Below are positions 49,485 through 61,249 of a stretch of 64,000 bases of DNA, piece after piece. Numbering within the stretch: the first letter of the stretch is position 1; each line of letters opens with the position of its first letter. The stretch covers positions 50,550,616 through 50,614,615 of the forward strand of contig CM072919.1 of NCBI GenBank assembly GCA_037013685.1. Direction: 5' to 3'. Made by a program: the position numbers and the translations under genes. The notes beneath the pieces are model-generated. The model had not been told where the DNA came from. It did not search any database and saw nothing but the letters and a program-made list of their open reading frames with translations. The stretch comes from Acridotheres tristis (Eukaryota; Chordata; Aves; Passeriformes; Sturnidae).

Positions 49485-52400
49485 ATTTAAAATGAAAATG
49501 CATTATATCAGAAAAATATTCTAAAAATGGCCATAAGATCTCTTTGAAATGGTCTGAATTTGTCTTTGAAATTATCTATACAGAAACTTGAAATCAAGCC
49601 TTGGAATAATTCAGCAGCGTTTTGTCGCACATCTGAACAAAAACATTAGTGTTGTGTTTTGCGACCAGTATTAAGGGATTTTTTTAGGCTGTTTGCTTTT
49701 AGGGTCTGCTTTAGGTAGTACGAAAAATAAAGGTCTTACAACTTTAACTAAAGCCTCTCAAAAAAAAATTTTTAATCAACCCTAAGCAATACTTTCTTCT
49801 CATCTACACTTCTGTCATTTGTAAAATTTAATGAGCCTACAGAGAAAACAGTCTAAAATGCCATTTTACTCTCCACTTCTACTGCTTCTCTTTCTTCTAT
49901 AGTAGCATAATCCAAGGTAGTGAAGTGTTGTGGAAGATCCACAGCAGTGGAAGTTTTTTTCCATTGCCTGCAGAGAAGCTACAAAAGGGAGTAGGAGCTA
50001 ATTTTAAATGAGATAAATGTACACCCACAGCCATTGATGTAGAAAGTAATAAGGATTAAGAAATTATTTTATCTGTAAGATTCTCCACTACAGACACTTC
50101 TTGGAAAAGTACAACGGGCAAAAGCTTGGTGCCACAGCTTGGCACCTCAGCTCCATAATAGTGATCTAGGGCATCTGGAGACATCAGCTTCAGGATTCAG
50201 AGCATTAGAAATACTTCTTATCTGCTCCTCTTATGATAAGGGAGGCGAAAGATGGGGATTAATATCTACATGGCAAATGGTTGTCTATAGCTCTTATAAT
50301 GCATTTAATCATTATATTCTAGTAATATCAAGAGACTACAGTTTGCTTTTGAGTGCTATGAATGAAATTGAGAATGGTACTAATCCCTGAAACACAGTGG
50401 ACTGTGAAATTTGTTGTGTTAGAGGAACTGTTTCTGTACCGCAAATGGATGGAAAACACCACTTCAAAATCTTCCTGCTCTCCCTTTCATTTGAAAGAAA
50501 AAAATTTGCAAAATAGGAGGAAAAGAAATGTAATTCAGTCATGGAAGATTTTCCTCTCATTGTAGGTTTTTCATATGTGTGTTTTGGTAGTGTTAAGGGT
50601 CGTTTAAATAAGAGGTCTGATACTCCATTTATCAAAATTTTAAGAGGTGTGATTACTTGGAGTTTCATGCTCAGTGAACAGGGTACTCTCAAAATAAAAT
50701 GGCAGTGTAAAGCAAGCAGATGTGAGATGAAACCAGCTTTTCGCCCTTTTTTTTCCGTAGTAACAAATAATTTACTAAATTAGAACTTTGAAAGGAATAA
50801 AGTAGGTACAGTGCAGGTAATATTTAGTTTAGTTCCTGGTTTAATAAAATTTGTGAATCACTGATGCTTCTGCTTTATAGAAGAAAATAGTGGAACTTAG
50901 GAAATTTGAAAGGTGTATCATTTACTGTGAAATGCTCAGGTGCAGTTAGTTTTTTCTCCTTCAAAACAAAATTTACAGAAACTGTAATTATATGGTGAGC
51001 ATATATATTTTTTCCCATTTCACTGAAAACTGCATGGTACTATTTTAAATATTCATCTGTATCCTGCCTTCTGAAATCTAATCTCTGAACAAAAATTTTA
51101 AAGGAAAAAAAAGTGAACAACCATGAGCATAAACTAAAAAACTGAACAACCATGAGCATAAACTATCAACCCACACCCATGTGCTGCAACCTTCTGTTCT
51201 GAAATGAGAATCATGTGGACTACGTCTAAATTCCAAACCTTTCTGGTTTCTGTTTGAGTTGCATGGTAGACATGCAAAGTCCACCTAAAATTATATTATT
51301 AAATTATATTTAGCCCAAGACTATTCCCTACCTCAAAGCTGAATTTTTTATGATTTTACATTATTTTGCACTAGAATCAAAATCTCCAAACTGTAAACTG
51401 ATTCTGTATCAATATACCTTTCAACATATTGAAATATATTTAAACACATGACATAAAAAATACAGTTAAATAGTAGATGATCATGTCATACCACTATGGA
51501 TTAATGATTGTTTACTTTGCAGTCCCATATTTCAGTCACACATGCAGAAATGTTTATTTTTTCTTTCAGTAAAATTATATTTGGATACCATACATACATA
51601 TATAAACATGTGTGTGTATGTATATATGGAACTGGAGAACTAACCTTTAGGTTTTTATTCCTGAAATGGCTCCTTTCACATTCATAATACTTTCCTTAGC
51701 TGAAGTGCTGAGGAATATGTAAAATTTGTTATTATTTGGAAAATAAAATTCAAAGTAACTTCCTTATAAAAAAGCATTTTAAAAACCCCCAAACTTTGCA
51801 AGCATAAGCCCAATCAAAAGCCCTACGTTTTGTGTTTGCATTGCTAATTTATCCTCATCTTATTGAAAATTCTGGAATTTTGCACATCCTTTTTAGGCTA
51901 TTTCAGTATCACATTGCATTCTGTCAATGTCTCATTTGAGCCTAATGTTTTATTCAATATCACATGCAAGCACTGTATAAAAGTAATGATTCTAAAAGAT
52001 GAGCGAAGCTAAAGCATTTTTGAAATTTACTATGAATGTTATTTTATCTTTATTTCATAACTTTCGTAATAAAAATTGGTAGACTAAATCTATTTTTACT
52101 CTGACTAGTTTGATTTCTATTTTTTTTTTTTTAAACAACTTATACTTCTGGATACTTTCTTTTGTGAAAATATGCTCAATCAGGCAGAAAAATGTCTAAT
52201 TCTGTCATGGCATCCCAAAATACCCAGTTTTTCTTAATATCAAAATCATCTATAAGTTTTCCATGGGAAATGTTTAAAAAATTATTAATAAGGCATTTAC
52301 TTTGGGCCAGTTTACTTTCAGCCCAAAAACATTTTGCAGATCAATAGTGGCCAAAATATTTTTTGGTAGGTGATGCAAACTGAGAGACTAGAAAAGTTAG

Positions 52401-52754
52401 AGAAGATGTTAATAATGCTTATAGGAAATTTAAGAATTTATATTGTACATTGAATTATTTCAGTCCTCCTTCATCTTTTCCTTATTGACTAAAAAAGAGC
52501 AAAGAATCAAATTATGTGTTAGATCTGATTTATTTTCTCTTTCTTGTACCAATTTTCCCCATTTCTTGCCCTTTCATTATGATGTCATTCATCTACTAAA
52601 CCACAGAAATGTTCGTTACTGGACACACTTTGTATCTCAGTTTGTTATTACCTCTTAGCTTACATAAGAACATAAGAAGTACCATACTCAAGAAGTACTA
52701 TACTCTGCTCAATGCAATGCTTTTTCCTCTAGTAGTGACAGTAGTAGTTCATAG
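49485..52754. other. AT-rich non-coding sequence
   Basis: No gene or transposon recognised. The frames at 50139-50390, 50336-50692 and 50541-50783 overlap on both strands and lack domain signatures. A short direct duplication lies at 51114-51165. Confidence 0.45.
51114..51165. repeat. 23-bp direct duplication
   Basis: A 23-base unit starting TGAACAACCATGAGCATAAA occurs at 51114-51136 and again, identical, at 51143-51165, separated by AAAAAC. It is a local slippage or repair duplication. Confidence 0.9.
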
Positions 52755-53990
52755 TCACAGAATCATAGAATGGTTTGTGTTAGAAGAGACCTCTGAAGAT
52801 CACCTAGTCCATCACCCTGTCACAGACAGGAACACCTCCCACTAGACCATGTTGCTCAAAGACCCATCCAGCCTTACCTGGAGCTCTTCCAGGGACAGGG
52901 AATCCATAACTTCTCTGGGCAACCTGTTCCAGTGCCTGACCATTCTCACAGTAAAGAACTTCTTTATGCCCAGTCTAAATTTATCTTCTTTCAGTTTAAA
53001 ACTGTTACCCCTTCTGCTGTCACTACAGGCCTTGGTAAAAAGTCTTTCTCCATCATTTTTGTAAGCCCCTTCTTTACAAAACTAGTTACACTAAGGTCTC
53101 CTGGAAGCCTTATTTCCTTCAGCCTGAACAACCCCAACTCTAAAACCATATTTGTATAGGAGAATTATTCCAGCCCTCTTTTTGTGGCCCTCCTCTGAAG
53201 CTGCTCAGAACTAGAGGCAGCACTTTGCCTTGGCCTGTTGAACTTCATTAAGTTCTCATGGGCCCACTAACCAAGTTGGTCAAGGTCTCTCTGGAGTGTA
53301 CTCCTTCCCTCTGGCAAATCAACACCACTAACTTGGTGGCTTGGTGTCATCCTCAAAGTTGCTCATTCATTGCCACTGTCTATTTCATTTAAGAAGATCT
53401 TAAATAACACTGTCACCCATATGGATCACTAGAAGAGAGCACTCATCTTTGGTTTCCACTTGGATATTGAGGCATTGACTGTAATTATTTGAAAGCTCCC
53501 TTCCAACCAGCTTTTTACCATCTAAAAGTCCTTCTGTCAAACCCATCTCTCCAATGTTGCAGATAGAATGTCGAATGAGACCTTTTCGAAAGCCTTGCAG
53601 AAATCTAAGTAGACAACATAATTTGCTCCTTGTTTGTTCATTGACGCAGTTACTCCACTGTAGATGGTGACCAGATCAGTCAGGCATGATTTGCCCTTTG
53701 TGAAGCATGTTGGCTGTCCATAATCATCTCACTATCTTCCACATGTTTAGATGTCTTCCAAGACTGTCTGCTAAATTACCTTACTGGGAATTGTCCAGTC
53801 AGTAGTTCCCAGGGTCCTCCTCTTTACCCTTTTTAAAAATTGACATGATGTGTCCCTTTTTCTAGTCCCTAAGGATTTCACATGACTGCAATTACCTTTC
53901 AAGTATGATAGAGAGCAGCTTAGTAACTTTGTGTTCTAGTTTGCTCATGATCCTGGGATGCATCTCATCTTGGGGTACCTTCCTTGCCTA
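52755..53990 (-). mobile_element. Long CR1 LINE 3' fragment (~1.2 kb)
   Basis: The plus strand starts TCACAGAATCATAGAATGG, two copies of the CR1 octamer, so the element's 3' end is at the left. It continues in antisense with GAGACCTCTGAAGATCACCT, CTTCCAGGGACAGGGAATCC, GGGCAACCTGTTCCAGTGCC, AACTTCTTTATGCCCAGTCT, GGTCAAGGTCTCTCTGGAGT, TTGGTGTCATCCTCAAAGTT, a TTTCCACTTGGATATTGAGG segment, AAGCCTTGCAGAAATCTAAG, GGTCAGGCATGATTTGCCCT-like and TTTACCCTTTTTAAAAATTG, and fades after CATCTCATCTTGGGGTACC near 53980. No long sense ORF remains on the minus strand. The plus-strand frames at 52849-53159 and 53958-54392 are antisense. It belongs to a different CR1 type from those at 20.7 and 34.7 kb, having a longer shared 3' region. 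Confidence 0.88.
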
Positions 53991-55448
53991 TTTCCCAGCA
54001 CCCACATGCACAGAATTAAGGATGTTAGAACACAAGTTCCTGCCTACTCTATAGTATCCATTTACCACTTTGTCTTAAGTTTGTTTCATTGTTTTGTGAA
54101 TCTGTGGATATTATTTATCTCAGTAACTTTCTGTGGCAAAAAATTTCTGAAGTTTATTACAGTTTTTATAATAATCTGCTTTAAAATTACCTCTTCTTCT
54201 TTCAAACTGATCTCTCCCCCCTCTTGCCCTCTTATTAGTAACAGTGTTCTATTTATCTTGTGCTACACCTTCTTGACTCAGAGTATAGCCAGTTTCTGTC
54301 TTTGCCTCTTCAACAGTCAACCTGCAGCCATTTTAGTCTCACTTCTTAAACTCTATTATCTCTCTCGTTCCAATGCTCTGCACTTTTTCTAATTCCTTTT
54401 AAACTTCATGGAAATGCAGAGAACACAGCTGCATAAAGTAGTCACAATAAGAACACATCAGGATTTTATATAACACCAAAATGACAGCCTCTATGCTGTT
54501 CTTGTTACATCTTCTGATTGTGATAAACATTTTCTTGACTTTTGTGAATGGCGCTGCAGAAATTAGATTTCCAAAAGCTAAGATATCCCTTTTATTCCAA
54601 GATATCCCTTCCGACTTGCAACTGTCGTTCCAAAATCAGCATCCTACAGTTTTAATTCTTTTTTCTCTAGACATGAATCTACACTGAGAGAGATGAAATG
54701 ATCATCAAAAATGAAGAAATTTATCATCATTTTGCTTTCTCACTATATGTTGTGAGGTCCAATGTGTTGAGGATGTTTTGCCAACAATAATGCATCTGGC
54801 TACCCGAGACAACTCAGTTCTAATGGCCTCCAAAAGCTTAGAGATCACTGAAAGACATGAAGCAAAATTTATTCCCACTACAAAATTACTGGCATTCCCC
54901 AGAATATTACATGCTGTGAGTGTTCTCCAATCTGTGCAATGACCACTAAATCCTCTGCTTTTCAATGTAACAATTACCTGCTTTCAGTCTATAAAAGGGA
55001 GAATTCCTCCAATCTTAAAATAATTCCGTTTCTCAAAAAATATTCATCTGGCAACAAAAACAACAGCAAAAAATCAAAGGTATTAAAATCTTCAAGTGTT
55101 ATGATCACTGGATAGCCTTTATCCACATGTTGGTTCATCACTTCCCAAACCTCTATCAAACCATTGTAGCAACCATTCCCATTTTAGAAACTGTGCTCTT
55201 TATCACTAGACTGCATTCACCCATACAATCAGTGACCTTTTCCTTTACTACAGACCCTTTGATGGGCTGAAGTCAGAATTGCTTGTTTCTAGTTGTCAGC
55301 TGCTCTCTAGAGCCCTTCTGGCAGATGCAAGTGCCTTCAGTTTTCATCTAGTATCCTCTAACAAGTGGCTTTTGCAACAAGTAATTTACACTCCTTAGTG
55401 AGAAACCTGGCAATTTCATGTGTGAGTTCCTTCTAGTTTCTTAAGTTA
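53991..55448 (-). mobile_element. Probable mosaic of very old LINE-like sequence
   Basis: Between 54380 and 54620 the plus strand (CTAATTCCTTTTAAAC, GATTTTATATAACACCAAAA, GATAAACATTTTCTTGACTT) resembles the antisense 3' region of ancient amniote CR1-type LINEs. Around 55095-55130, AGTGTTATGATCACTGGATA also has a LINE-antisense flavour. The rest (54690-55090, 55150-55448) is unassigned. Evidence is weak and the boundaries are arbitrary. Strand is inferred from these two patches. Confidence 0.35.
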
Positions 55449-55744
55449 ATGTCATCGTATTCCAGCATCCAACTCCTCTGGTCTAATTCATCTATGGCTT
55501 TCCTCCCAAAGACTGGGGTAAATAGAAAAATCTTTCCAGAGTTTTCACAAGCAAAGTCTGGTAGAAAAAATGATCTGAGCTTCTTTTCTATTATATTATC
55601 TGTGTTCAGAACCACTTTTACACAGTTTTCATCAAGTAATGTTATTGATTCCCTAGATGGACACCTTCTTTATGTATTTAATATTTTGCTATCACCTCAG
55701 TCCTTCAGCTCCCACTACCTCTTCCTTCTTCCCAGGATTTCTCT
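55449..55744 (-). mobile_element. Probable CR1 continuation (antisense on plus strand)
   Basis: CCCAAAGACTGGGGTAAATA, then TTTCCAGAGTTTTCACAAGC and TATGTATTTAATATTTTG, resemble the antisense of the CR1 segment that normally lies upstream of the part ending near 53990. It may be the next piece of the same insertion, separated by about 1.4 kb of other sequence, or an independent insertion. Confidence 0.4.
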
Positions 55745-56035
55745 ATGTTTGGGAATGGAGGTGCAGTCAGTTCATTACATGTTTTCTGCTGCTCCTTGTC
55801 CCTCACACTCATTCCCTGCTCCAGTGCGTGGTCTCTCCCACAGGAGACAATCTTCCATGAACTTCCATGAGCCTTTCCACAGGCTGCAGTTCTCCACAAA
55901 CTGCACCTGTGTACATGCCTTCCACCAAATACAGTCCTTCAGGAACAGCAGCTTCCCCTGATGGAGCCACAGGCCCTGACAGAAAACTTGGTTTAGTGCA
56001 GGCTTCCCTCAGAGTCACAGACTCTTTATACGAGA
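55745..56035. repeat. Avian dispersed repeat with degenerate internal units
   Basis: The plus strand has GTCAGTTCATTACATGTTTT, CTGCTGCTCCTTGTCCCTCA, CACTCATTCCCTGCTCCAGT, GGTCTCTCCCACAGGAGACA, CCACAGGCTGCAGTTCTCCA and ACAGTCCTTCAGGAACAGCA. I recognise this word order (GCTCCAGYGTGG / CCACRGGCTGCAG / AGTCCTTCAGGAACAG) from a repeat common in bird genomes, possibly LTR-related, but cannot name the family. It produces open frames on both strands (170 residues plus at 55449-55961; 69 residues minus at 55809-56018) that are not host genes. Confidence 0.5.
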
Positions 56036-59000
56036 CTATTTGCCCAGATAATTTTCTTGTTTTTCTGAGATGTTTACATCCAGATTACCAGCAATCTTTT
56101 AGTGTAGGTGTTCTTCTGAAACAAAAATTATTTCTATTTTGATAAGAATATTTTCTGTCAACACATACACAAGTTTATTCTTATATTGTTCAATTTCCAT
56201 TTCTCTTCTCTTCATAATATACAGATATATATGGATTTTTAATCTATTATTTAAATTAAGAGGATGGACATTCTTGATGGTCCTGAGGTCTTTGCAAAAT
56301 ATGGAAGAAATATTATCCAAAAGTTTGTATTTAAAAAGAAGGCGAGGGAGGGGGAGTTAGAAAAAGGAGAGGGAAAACATAGCTGCATTTTTAAAATAAT
56401 TCTATGTTCCTTCCATCCCATTAATTCCTTAAATTATTTTTTCATTCATTTTTCCCATGACACATTCATCACTTTCAAAAAGCCAGAGTCCAAATGAACC
56501 AGATGTGCTGAACGTGCAAATAACTGAAAAATAGGTTTCCCTGGAAACCAGATTAAAACCTTCAAAACAGCTCCACCTCCTGCTCAGCCTCCCTATCCCT
56601 TTTAGCAGTTCAGTAATAGCAAATCAAGACACTCATACCCAGATTGTGCCCTCCACTTACATGAGCAGGGGGTAACCAATTCAGGCAGGATTCAGAAAGG
56701 AGAGACTTCCATTTCAGTTTTTTAGTTTTATTCTCTGTAAATCTGTAACTCTTCTGTAATAGCAGCGCATGGAATGGGTAGGATAGGCATTTTTGCAGAT
56801 GGTATCAGAAAACAGCTGCTTTTCACATTGTCCCTTGGCAATCCCATGGTTAACTGTGTAGAATATCTACTAGAAGGCCACTCCAATTAGCACTCATTTA
56901 TCTGGAATCCTTTCCCCGGAACTTTACATTGCTGTTGCAAGGCATTTTGAAATTCAGATGGGAACTAAATGACTAACCAGAAAATTCACCTATCATCTGC
57001 TAGCTCTTCTCCCACATATTCTGTACTGTTCTGCAGATGCCAGAGGTGTAGAAATGAAGACAAGCCCCTTTCCTTGACTGCATCCTGTCTCTTTCCATGA
57101 TTCTCAGAATTTTGTGCGATTGAGTGACTTTGGCCTTAGACAAATAAAACTCCTAGTACAGTACCTCTGGTACAATTACTGGAACGTTTTGGCTTACCTT
57201 TGACCCTTTGTGCCCATTCATGTAGGACCAATGTGACAGGAATAATATAGCCCCAGTGGATGTACTACATTAAGTGGTTCTGTACTCAAGAACCCTTTCC
57301 CTTAATACAATGATCTTTTTCTGACCTTGCAAATCTTGTATTCTACAAATACAGTGTAACTAGAGAAATGTTGCAGTTACTATAAAGCTCAGTAAAAATT
57401 TTCATCACATTGTGAAGCAATCATGACTTACCCTTAGAATGAGGAGAGGAGACCCTTTGATGCATTGCTCCTGTTTTCATTCCTCATCTGATCAGGGAGA
57501 GGTGGAATAAATCACACTGCTTCCACCCAGACTAGAATAAATTTCTAAAGGGAGAGCTGAGTGAAGATCACTTATTAAAAATTGTTAACTGAAATGAACA
57601 CAAGACAAAAAAACAACAGAAGTATCTTGCCCTGTTAATGAGATGCTGCTATCTGGATTAGTCTGTATTTGCTGAGTTTCTAATTAGTTTTCATTTTATT
57701 AACATGCTAATGTTAATATGATGCATTACTTTCAGTTGTGCAGGCATAAAGCCAGTTTTTAGGAAACTGGACTTCCAGAAAACAAAAGTAGGCAATCAAT
57801 GAATAAGTAATTTACAAAACTACTCAGCCTAAGTCTACACCACAGAGACAGAGTTTATAATCCCCTTTTTTTCAGTATGTCACTATAATTAACAATGTGC
57901 ATATGATTGGCATTAGCAGTGATTTCCTCTGGAAGCTGAAACTTAGTTTTTATTCTGATATTTCTTTCTGGTAGAATCAAGTATTTTACCTGTTTCAGCA
58001 GAGGTTTATCCTTTGAATACAATCACAAGACAGAGTATGCGATGCAGCACAGGATGAATGAAACACAAGAGACCTCATTTCTCCTGTCCCTTAAAAAATA
58101 GACACCTACAAAAATGCATATCTTGTGGAGTGTAAGTTCTGGTTCATTAGAATGTAAAGCACCTCATTTAGTCGACAGTAGTCGACTAATATTGCTTGGA
58201 CTTAGGGAACATTCCTTGTTGATTCATGAATATTCCAAGGGTATAGATTAATCTTTTGTGAACCAAACAGATCAGATGAAACTGCAATTTAACATACTAA
58301 AGTGACAAATCCATCTTCTTGTACAAAAGAACTTCCTATAATGAAGACTCTTTGCAGTAGCAATAAGGCATCTCTGTGGGGAATGTTTATTACGAAGTGT
58401 TTTCATTTTGAGATGGACATTTTTTCATGTATTACACAGCTATCTAAGGATACAAATGTATGGCAATATACTTCCATTCAACTATATAGGTTAATTATTA
58501 CTTGAGATGTTCTGTCTATGTATTTATCCAAGGATAGATAAGCAAGGCACTTATTAAACTATCATCTTCATGACTTTTATGGTGTTTCACATTTTCTGTC
58601 AGTGTACACGAAAACTGGGCAGAGGGTCCACCACACACAATAGGGGTAGATAGGCTGGTAGATTAATAGATGGAGTACACGCAGAAAAACTGAGTTGTGG
58701 CTATCAGAACTTTTACAGAGAAATCTGTGCCTTGTAGGAGACATAAACACCTTGTCCTGATAGCCCAGAGCTCTGAACACTAGATAGCTTCACTGAGTTG
58801 CTCACAGTGCTCATCTAATCCTGTGTTCCAGCACAGAGCGGATCTGACTGTCCCGGTCCCCAGTGACTTACATGAAATGGTACCTTTATTTTGGTTCTGT
58901 ACCCTGACTGCAGCTAGCCTCTAATAACAGCTGTGCTTTTACAAGCAGACACTTTGTTCCACGGGTGAGCAATCTCTGAGACTCCAGATTTGTCAGTTGC

Positions 59001-59336
59001 AGAGCACTTAAATATAGTTTTCTATATGAACTTGTATGTAGCAATTTGAATAATGAGCAACCTGTGCATGTCATGATCTCTTCAACCTGATACCATTTTC
59101 TGTACACTGACAATGCCCATACTTGGCCCATACTTGGCCATAATGCTATTCAATCTTTGTAATTTCACTAGTAAATTATCCATGAAGGATATAGACATAA
59201 ATCTGAATATATCTATGTGAAATAAATTGTGTATGAAAGCACAAAATTAAATCATACAAATGTTTCAAGTTTTGTAGGTGGAAAATTGTCTACCTGCTTA
59301 TTCGATTTGCATGCATCAAGAACATGACATTTGCCT
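56036..59336. other. AT-rich non-coding sequence
   Basis: No gene recognised. It contains a possible conserved non-coding block at 57610-57780 (listed separately) and a pair of AGTCGAC words near 58173-58187. Frames near 56099-56497 and 58302-58780 overlap on opposite strands and lack signatures. Confidence 0.45.
57610..57780. promoter_or_regulatory. Candidate conserved non-coding element (homeodomain/POU motifs)
   Basis: Dense, non-repetitive sequence with TTAATGAGA, CTAATTAG, ATTTTATTAAC, an octamer-like ATGCTAAT and GATGCAT within about 120 bp. Clusters of such homeodomain and POU words are typical of vertebrate developmental enhancers. AT-rich DNA also yields these by chance, and conservation cannot be assessed here. 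Confidence 0.2.
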
Positions 59337-59512
59337 TCTCTTTCTTTTCTTTTCTTTTCTTTTCTTTTCTTTTCTTTTCTTTTCTTTTCTTTTCTTTTCT
59401 TTTCTTTTCTTTTCTTTTCTTTTCTTTTCTTTTCTTTTCTTTTCTTTTCTTTTCTTTTCTTTTCTTTTCTTCTCTTTTCTTCTCTTTTCTTCTCTTTTCT
59501 TTTCTTTCTCTT
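59337..59512. repeat. (TTTTC)n pentanucleotide array, ~172 bp
   Basis: About 25-26 perfect TTTCT/TTTTC units are followed by an alternating stretch in which every other unit carries a T-to-C change (TTCTC), ending at CTTTCTCTTAAC. All three plus frames stay open across it, giving FSFLF-type artefact proteins. It is pure pyrimidine on one strand, with mirror-repeat character. Confidence 0.97.
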
Positions 59513-60295
59513 AACTTTAGCAGTTCATTATGGTTTATGTTAGAAATTGAGAGTTTTGTCTCTTATCTACTTGCCTTTGGCAGCACAGCCTCAAATTGTG
59601 TATGCCATGAATATTTAATGTGATGTTTACATAGAATACTAAGAATATAGACAGCAGATGTATATAAATGTCACCAGCAAGAAAAAGACCAATTACAGTA
59701 AAAACCTAAAAAGTACTGAGTATTAGCAGAAGGCCTATGTAAATATGTGAATTATGGAAAAGTTAGCTTGCTTCCTATTTAACAATATTGATCGAACTTT
59801 GTATCTACTCAAGTTTCCAGCACAAAAGTTGAAATAACTGTCTCTATATATCAGTTTATAGACATGCCCAATCTTTACATGCTCTGCAGATGCTGACATA
59901 GTTTTACAGGTGGGAGGGAATCTTTGGGCCACAGTCACTTGAATAGTTTCCTTTAATTCCCACTGGAAATGGTGTACTTAAAACATTGAAGTGGGAAATA
60001 GGAAAATGCACATCTTTAAAAAACACTAGAGGGAAGATACAGTGAATGGTAAATCAGTTTCATCTCAGTGCACAGGAGTATCATGGACCAAGTTCTCTGG
60101 GCTTTGTTCAGCTCTAAGAAGATCTGTCTAACTACCTAATGAGAGGATTTATAGAGCATGGACACAAACTCTTCTCAGAGATGTGAAAAGAGAAGAAGCA
60201 GTAGACACAGTATGGAATATAGGAATTTATGGTTTTTTTAAACAGACACTGCTCAAACACTTGAACCTGTTAATCCAATACTGGAAAAGGCTGAC

Positions 60296-60315
60296 TTTTT
60301 TTTTTTTTTTTTTTT
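60296..60315. repeat. T20 homopolymer
   Basis: Twenty consecutive T on the plus strand, followed by ACATTTCC and then a (TA)/(TATG) patch. Confidence 0.9.
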
Positions 60316-60411
60316 ACATTTCCATCTTCATATATATGTATATATACTTAAAACTTGAGTTTACAAGCGAACTGAGGTCCTACACATCCTTCTATTATTC
60401 AGCAGAAGTCC

Positions 60412-60450
60412 TTTTCTGTATAATTCATTGTATGATTCTGTAATTCTAGG
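60412..60450 (+). mobile_element. Possible degenerate CR1 3' tail
   Basis: ATTGTATGATTCTGTAATTC looks like two to three degenerate ATTCTATG octamers of a sense-oriented CR1 3' end, with AGTCCTTTTC upstream. It is too short and diverged to be sure. Confidence 0.25.
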
Positions 60451-61210
60451 ATTTCCATAGGATATTGGAAAGTTAAGAACTAGAGGGTTATTTGCCTCTC
60501 TCTTGTGCAGAATACAACATAAAACTTCTGAAACATGATTTATGAGATTTAAAAAAATGTTTGCTTAGTTGAAAATATTAAACCTATAGAACTGAGCTTC
60601 TCTAATAACAAACATAATTTCTTATATTAAGCATAATAATGAGTACAAAGTGATTTGAGAACATGGAAAAAACACCTAGGTAGCCCTAGTGTTCCCTTGC
60701 TAAATGTCTTATAAATTGCTGAAAAATAGAATGATAAATTGTTGGAGAGTTAGTAGAATAAGATGGAATTGCAAGCAATAGTACTGAGCAAGGTAATTCA
60801 ATGAAGTGCTTTCCACATTTATCACTGTTGTGTTCCCAGACTCCCACACCAAGTCACTTCGGCTCAATAATTTACTTTATTGCTAGAGGCTTTATTGATC
60901 ATATTTCATGCTGTACTAACCTAGCATTCTATGTTTTGTCCTACTGTCATGTGTTGTCTTACTGTGTAGATTCAGAACTGCTAAGGGTCACAGTACTAAA
61001 CATTGTGGAGACACATATGATCCCTGCAAGACTGACATCCCAGAGAGGCAGTCTCTGGAAATGTTGGATGATTCGTGGGTGGTTTGGAGAAGCTTCTCTC
61101 ACCACTCGCTATTCATTACTGTCCTGCACCATGCATTTTATAAAGCTGCGTTTGCAGGGGAAAAAGAATGGGGAGGCATTAACAGGGAGAAGGATATATC
61201 AGCGACTATG

Positions 61211-61249
61211 AATTGCACTCGTGTGCAATTCTAGCATGTGCAATTGCAC
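61211..61249. repeat. Cluster of GTGCAATT inverted repeats
   Basis: AATTGCAC (61211-61218) and GTGCAATT (61223-61230) form a perfect 8-bp stem with a 4-nt loop. It is followed by the perfect 12-bp palindrome GTGCAATTGCAC (61238-61249), and another ATTGCAT follows near 61263. Confidence 0.85.

Noticed and set aside
48963..49503. Several 108-153 residue frames in the GC-rich block on both strands
   Set aside because: All lie in the LTR and come from its stop-poor GC-rich composition.
53958..54392. 144-residue plus-strand open frame
   Set aside because: Begins in antisense CR1 sequence. Composition is dominated by L, F, I and S, typical of T-rich DNA.
55449..55961. 170-residue plus-strand open frame
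   Set aside because: It spans two unrelated repeats (CR1-like and an avian dispersed repeat) and overlaps minus-strand frames of the same repeat.
58173..58187. Repeated AGTCGAC words as a possible recombination site
   Set aside because: Only two short copies, with no longer inverted symmetry and no associated element.
59278..59623. Three overlapping FSFLF-repeat frames
   Set aside because: Translation of the TTTTC microsatellite in three frames.
60801..61211. 136-residue plus-strand open frame
   Set aside because: No recognisable domain, and it ends in a palindromic repeat cluster. Kept only as non-coding sequence.
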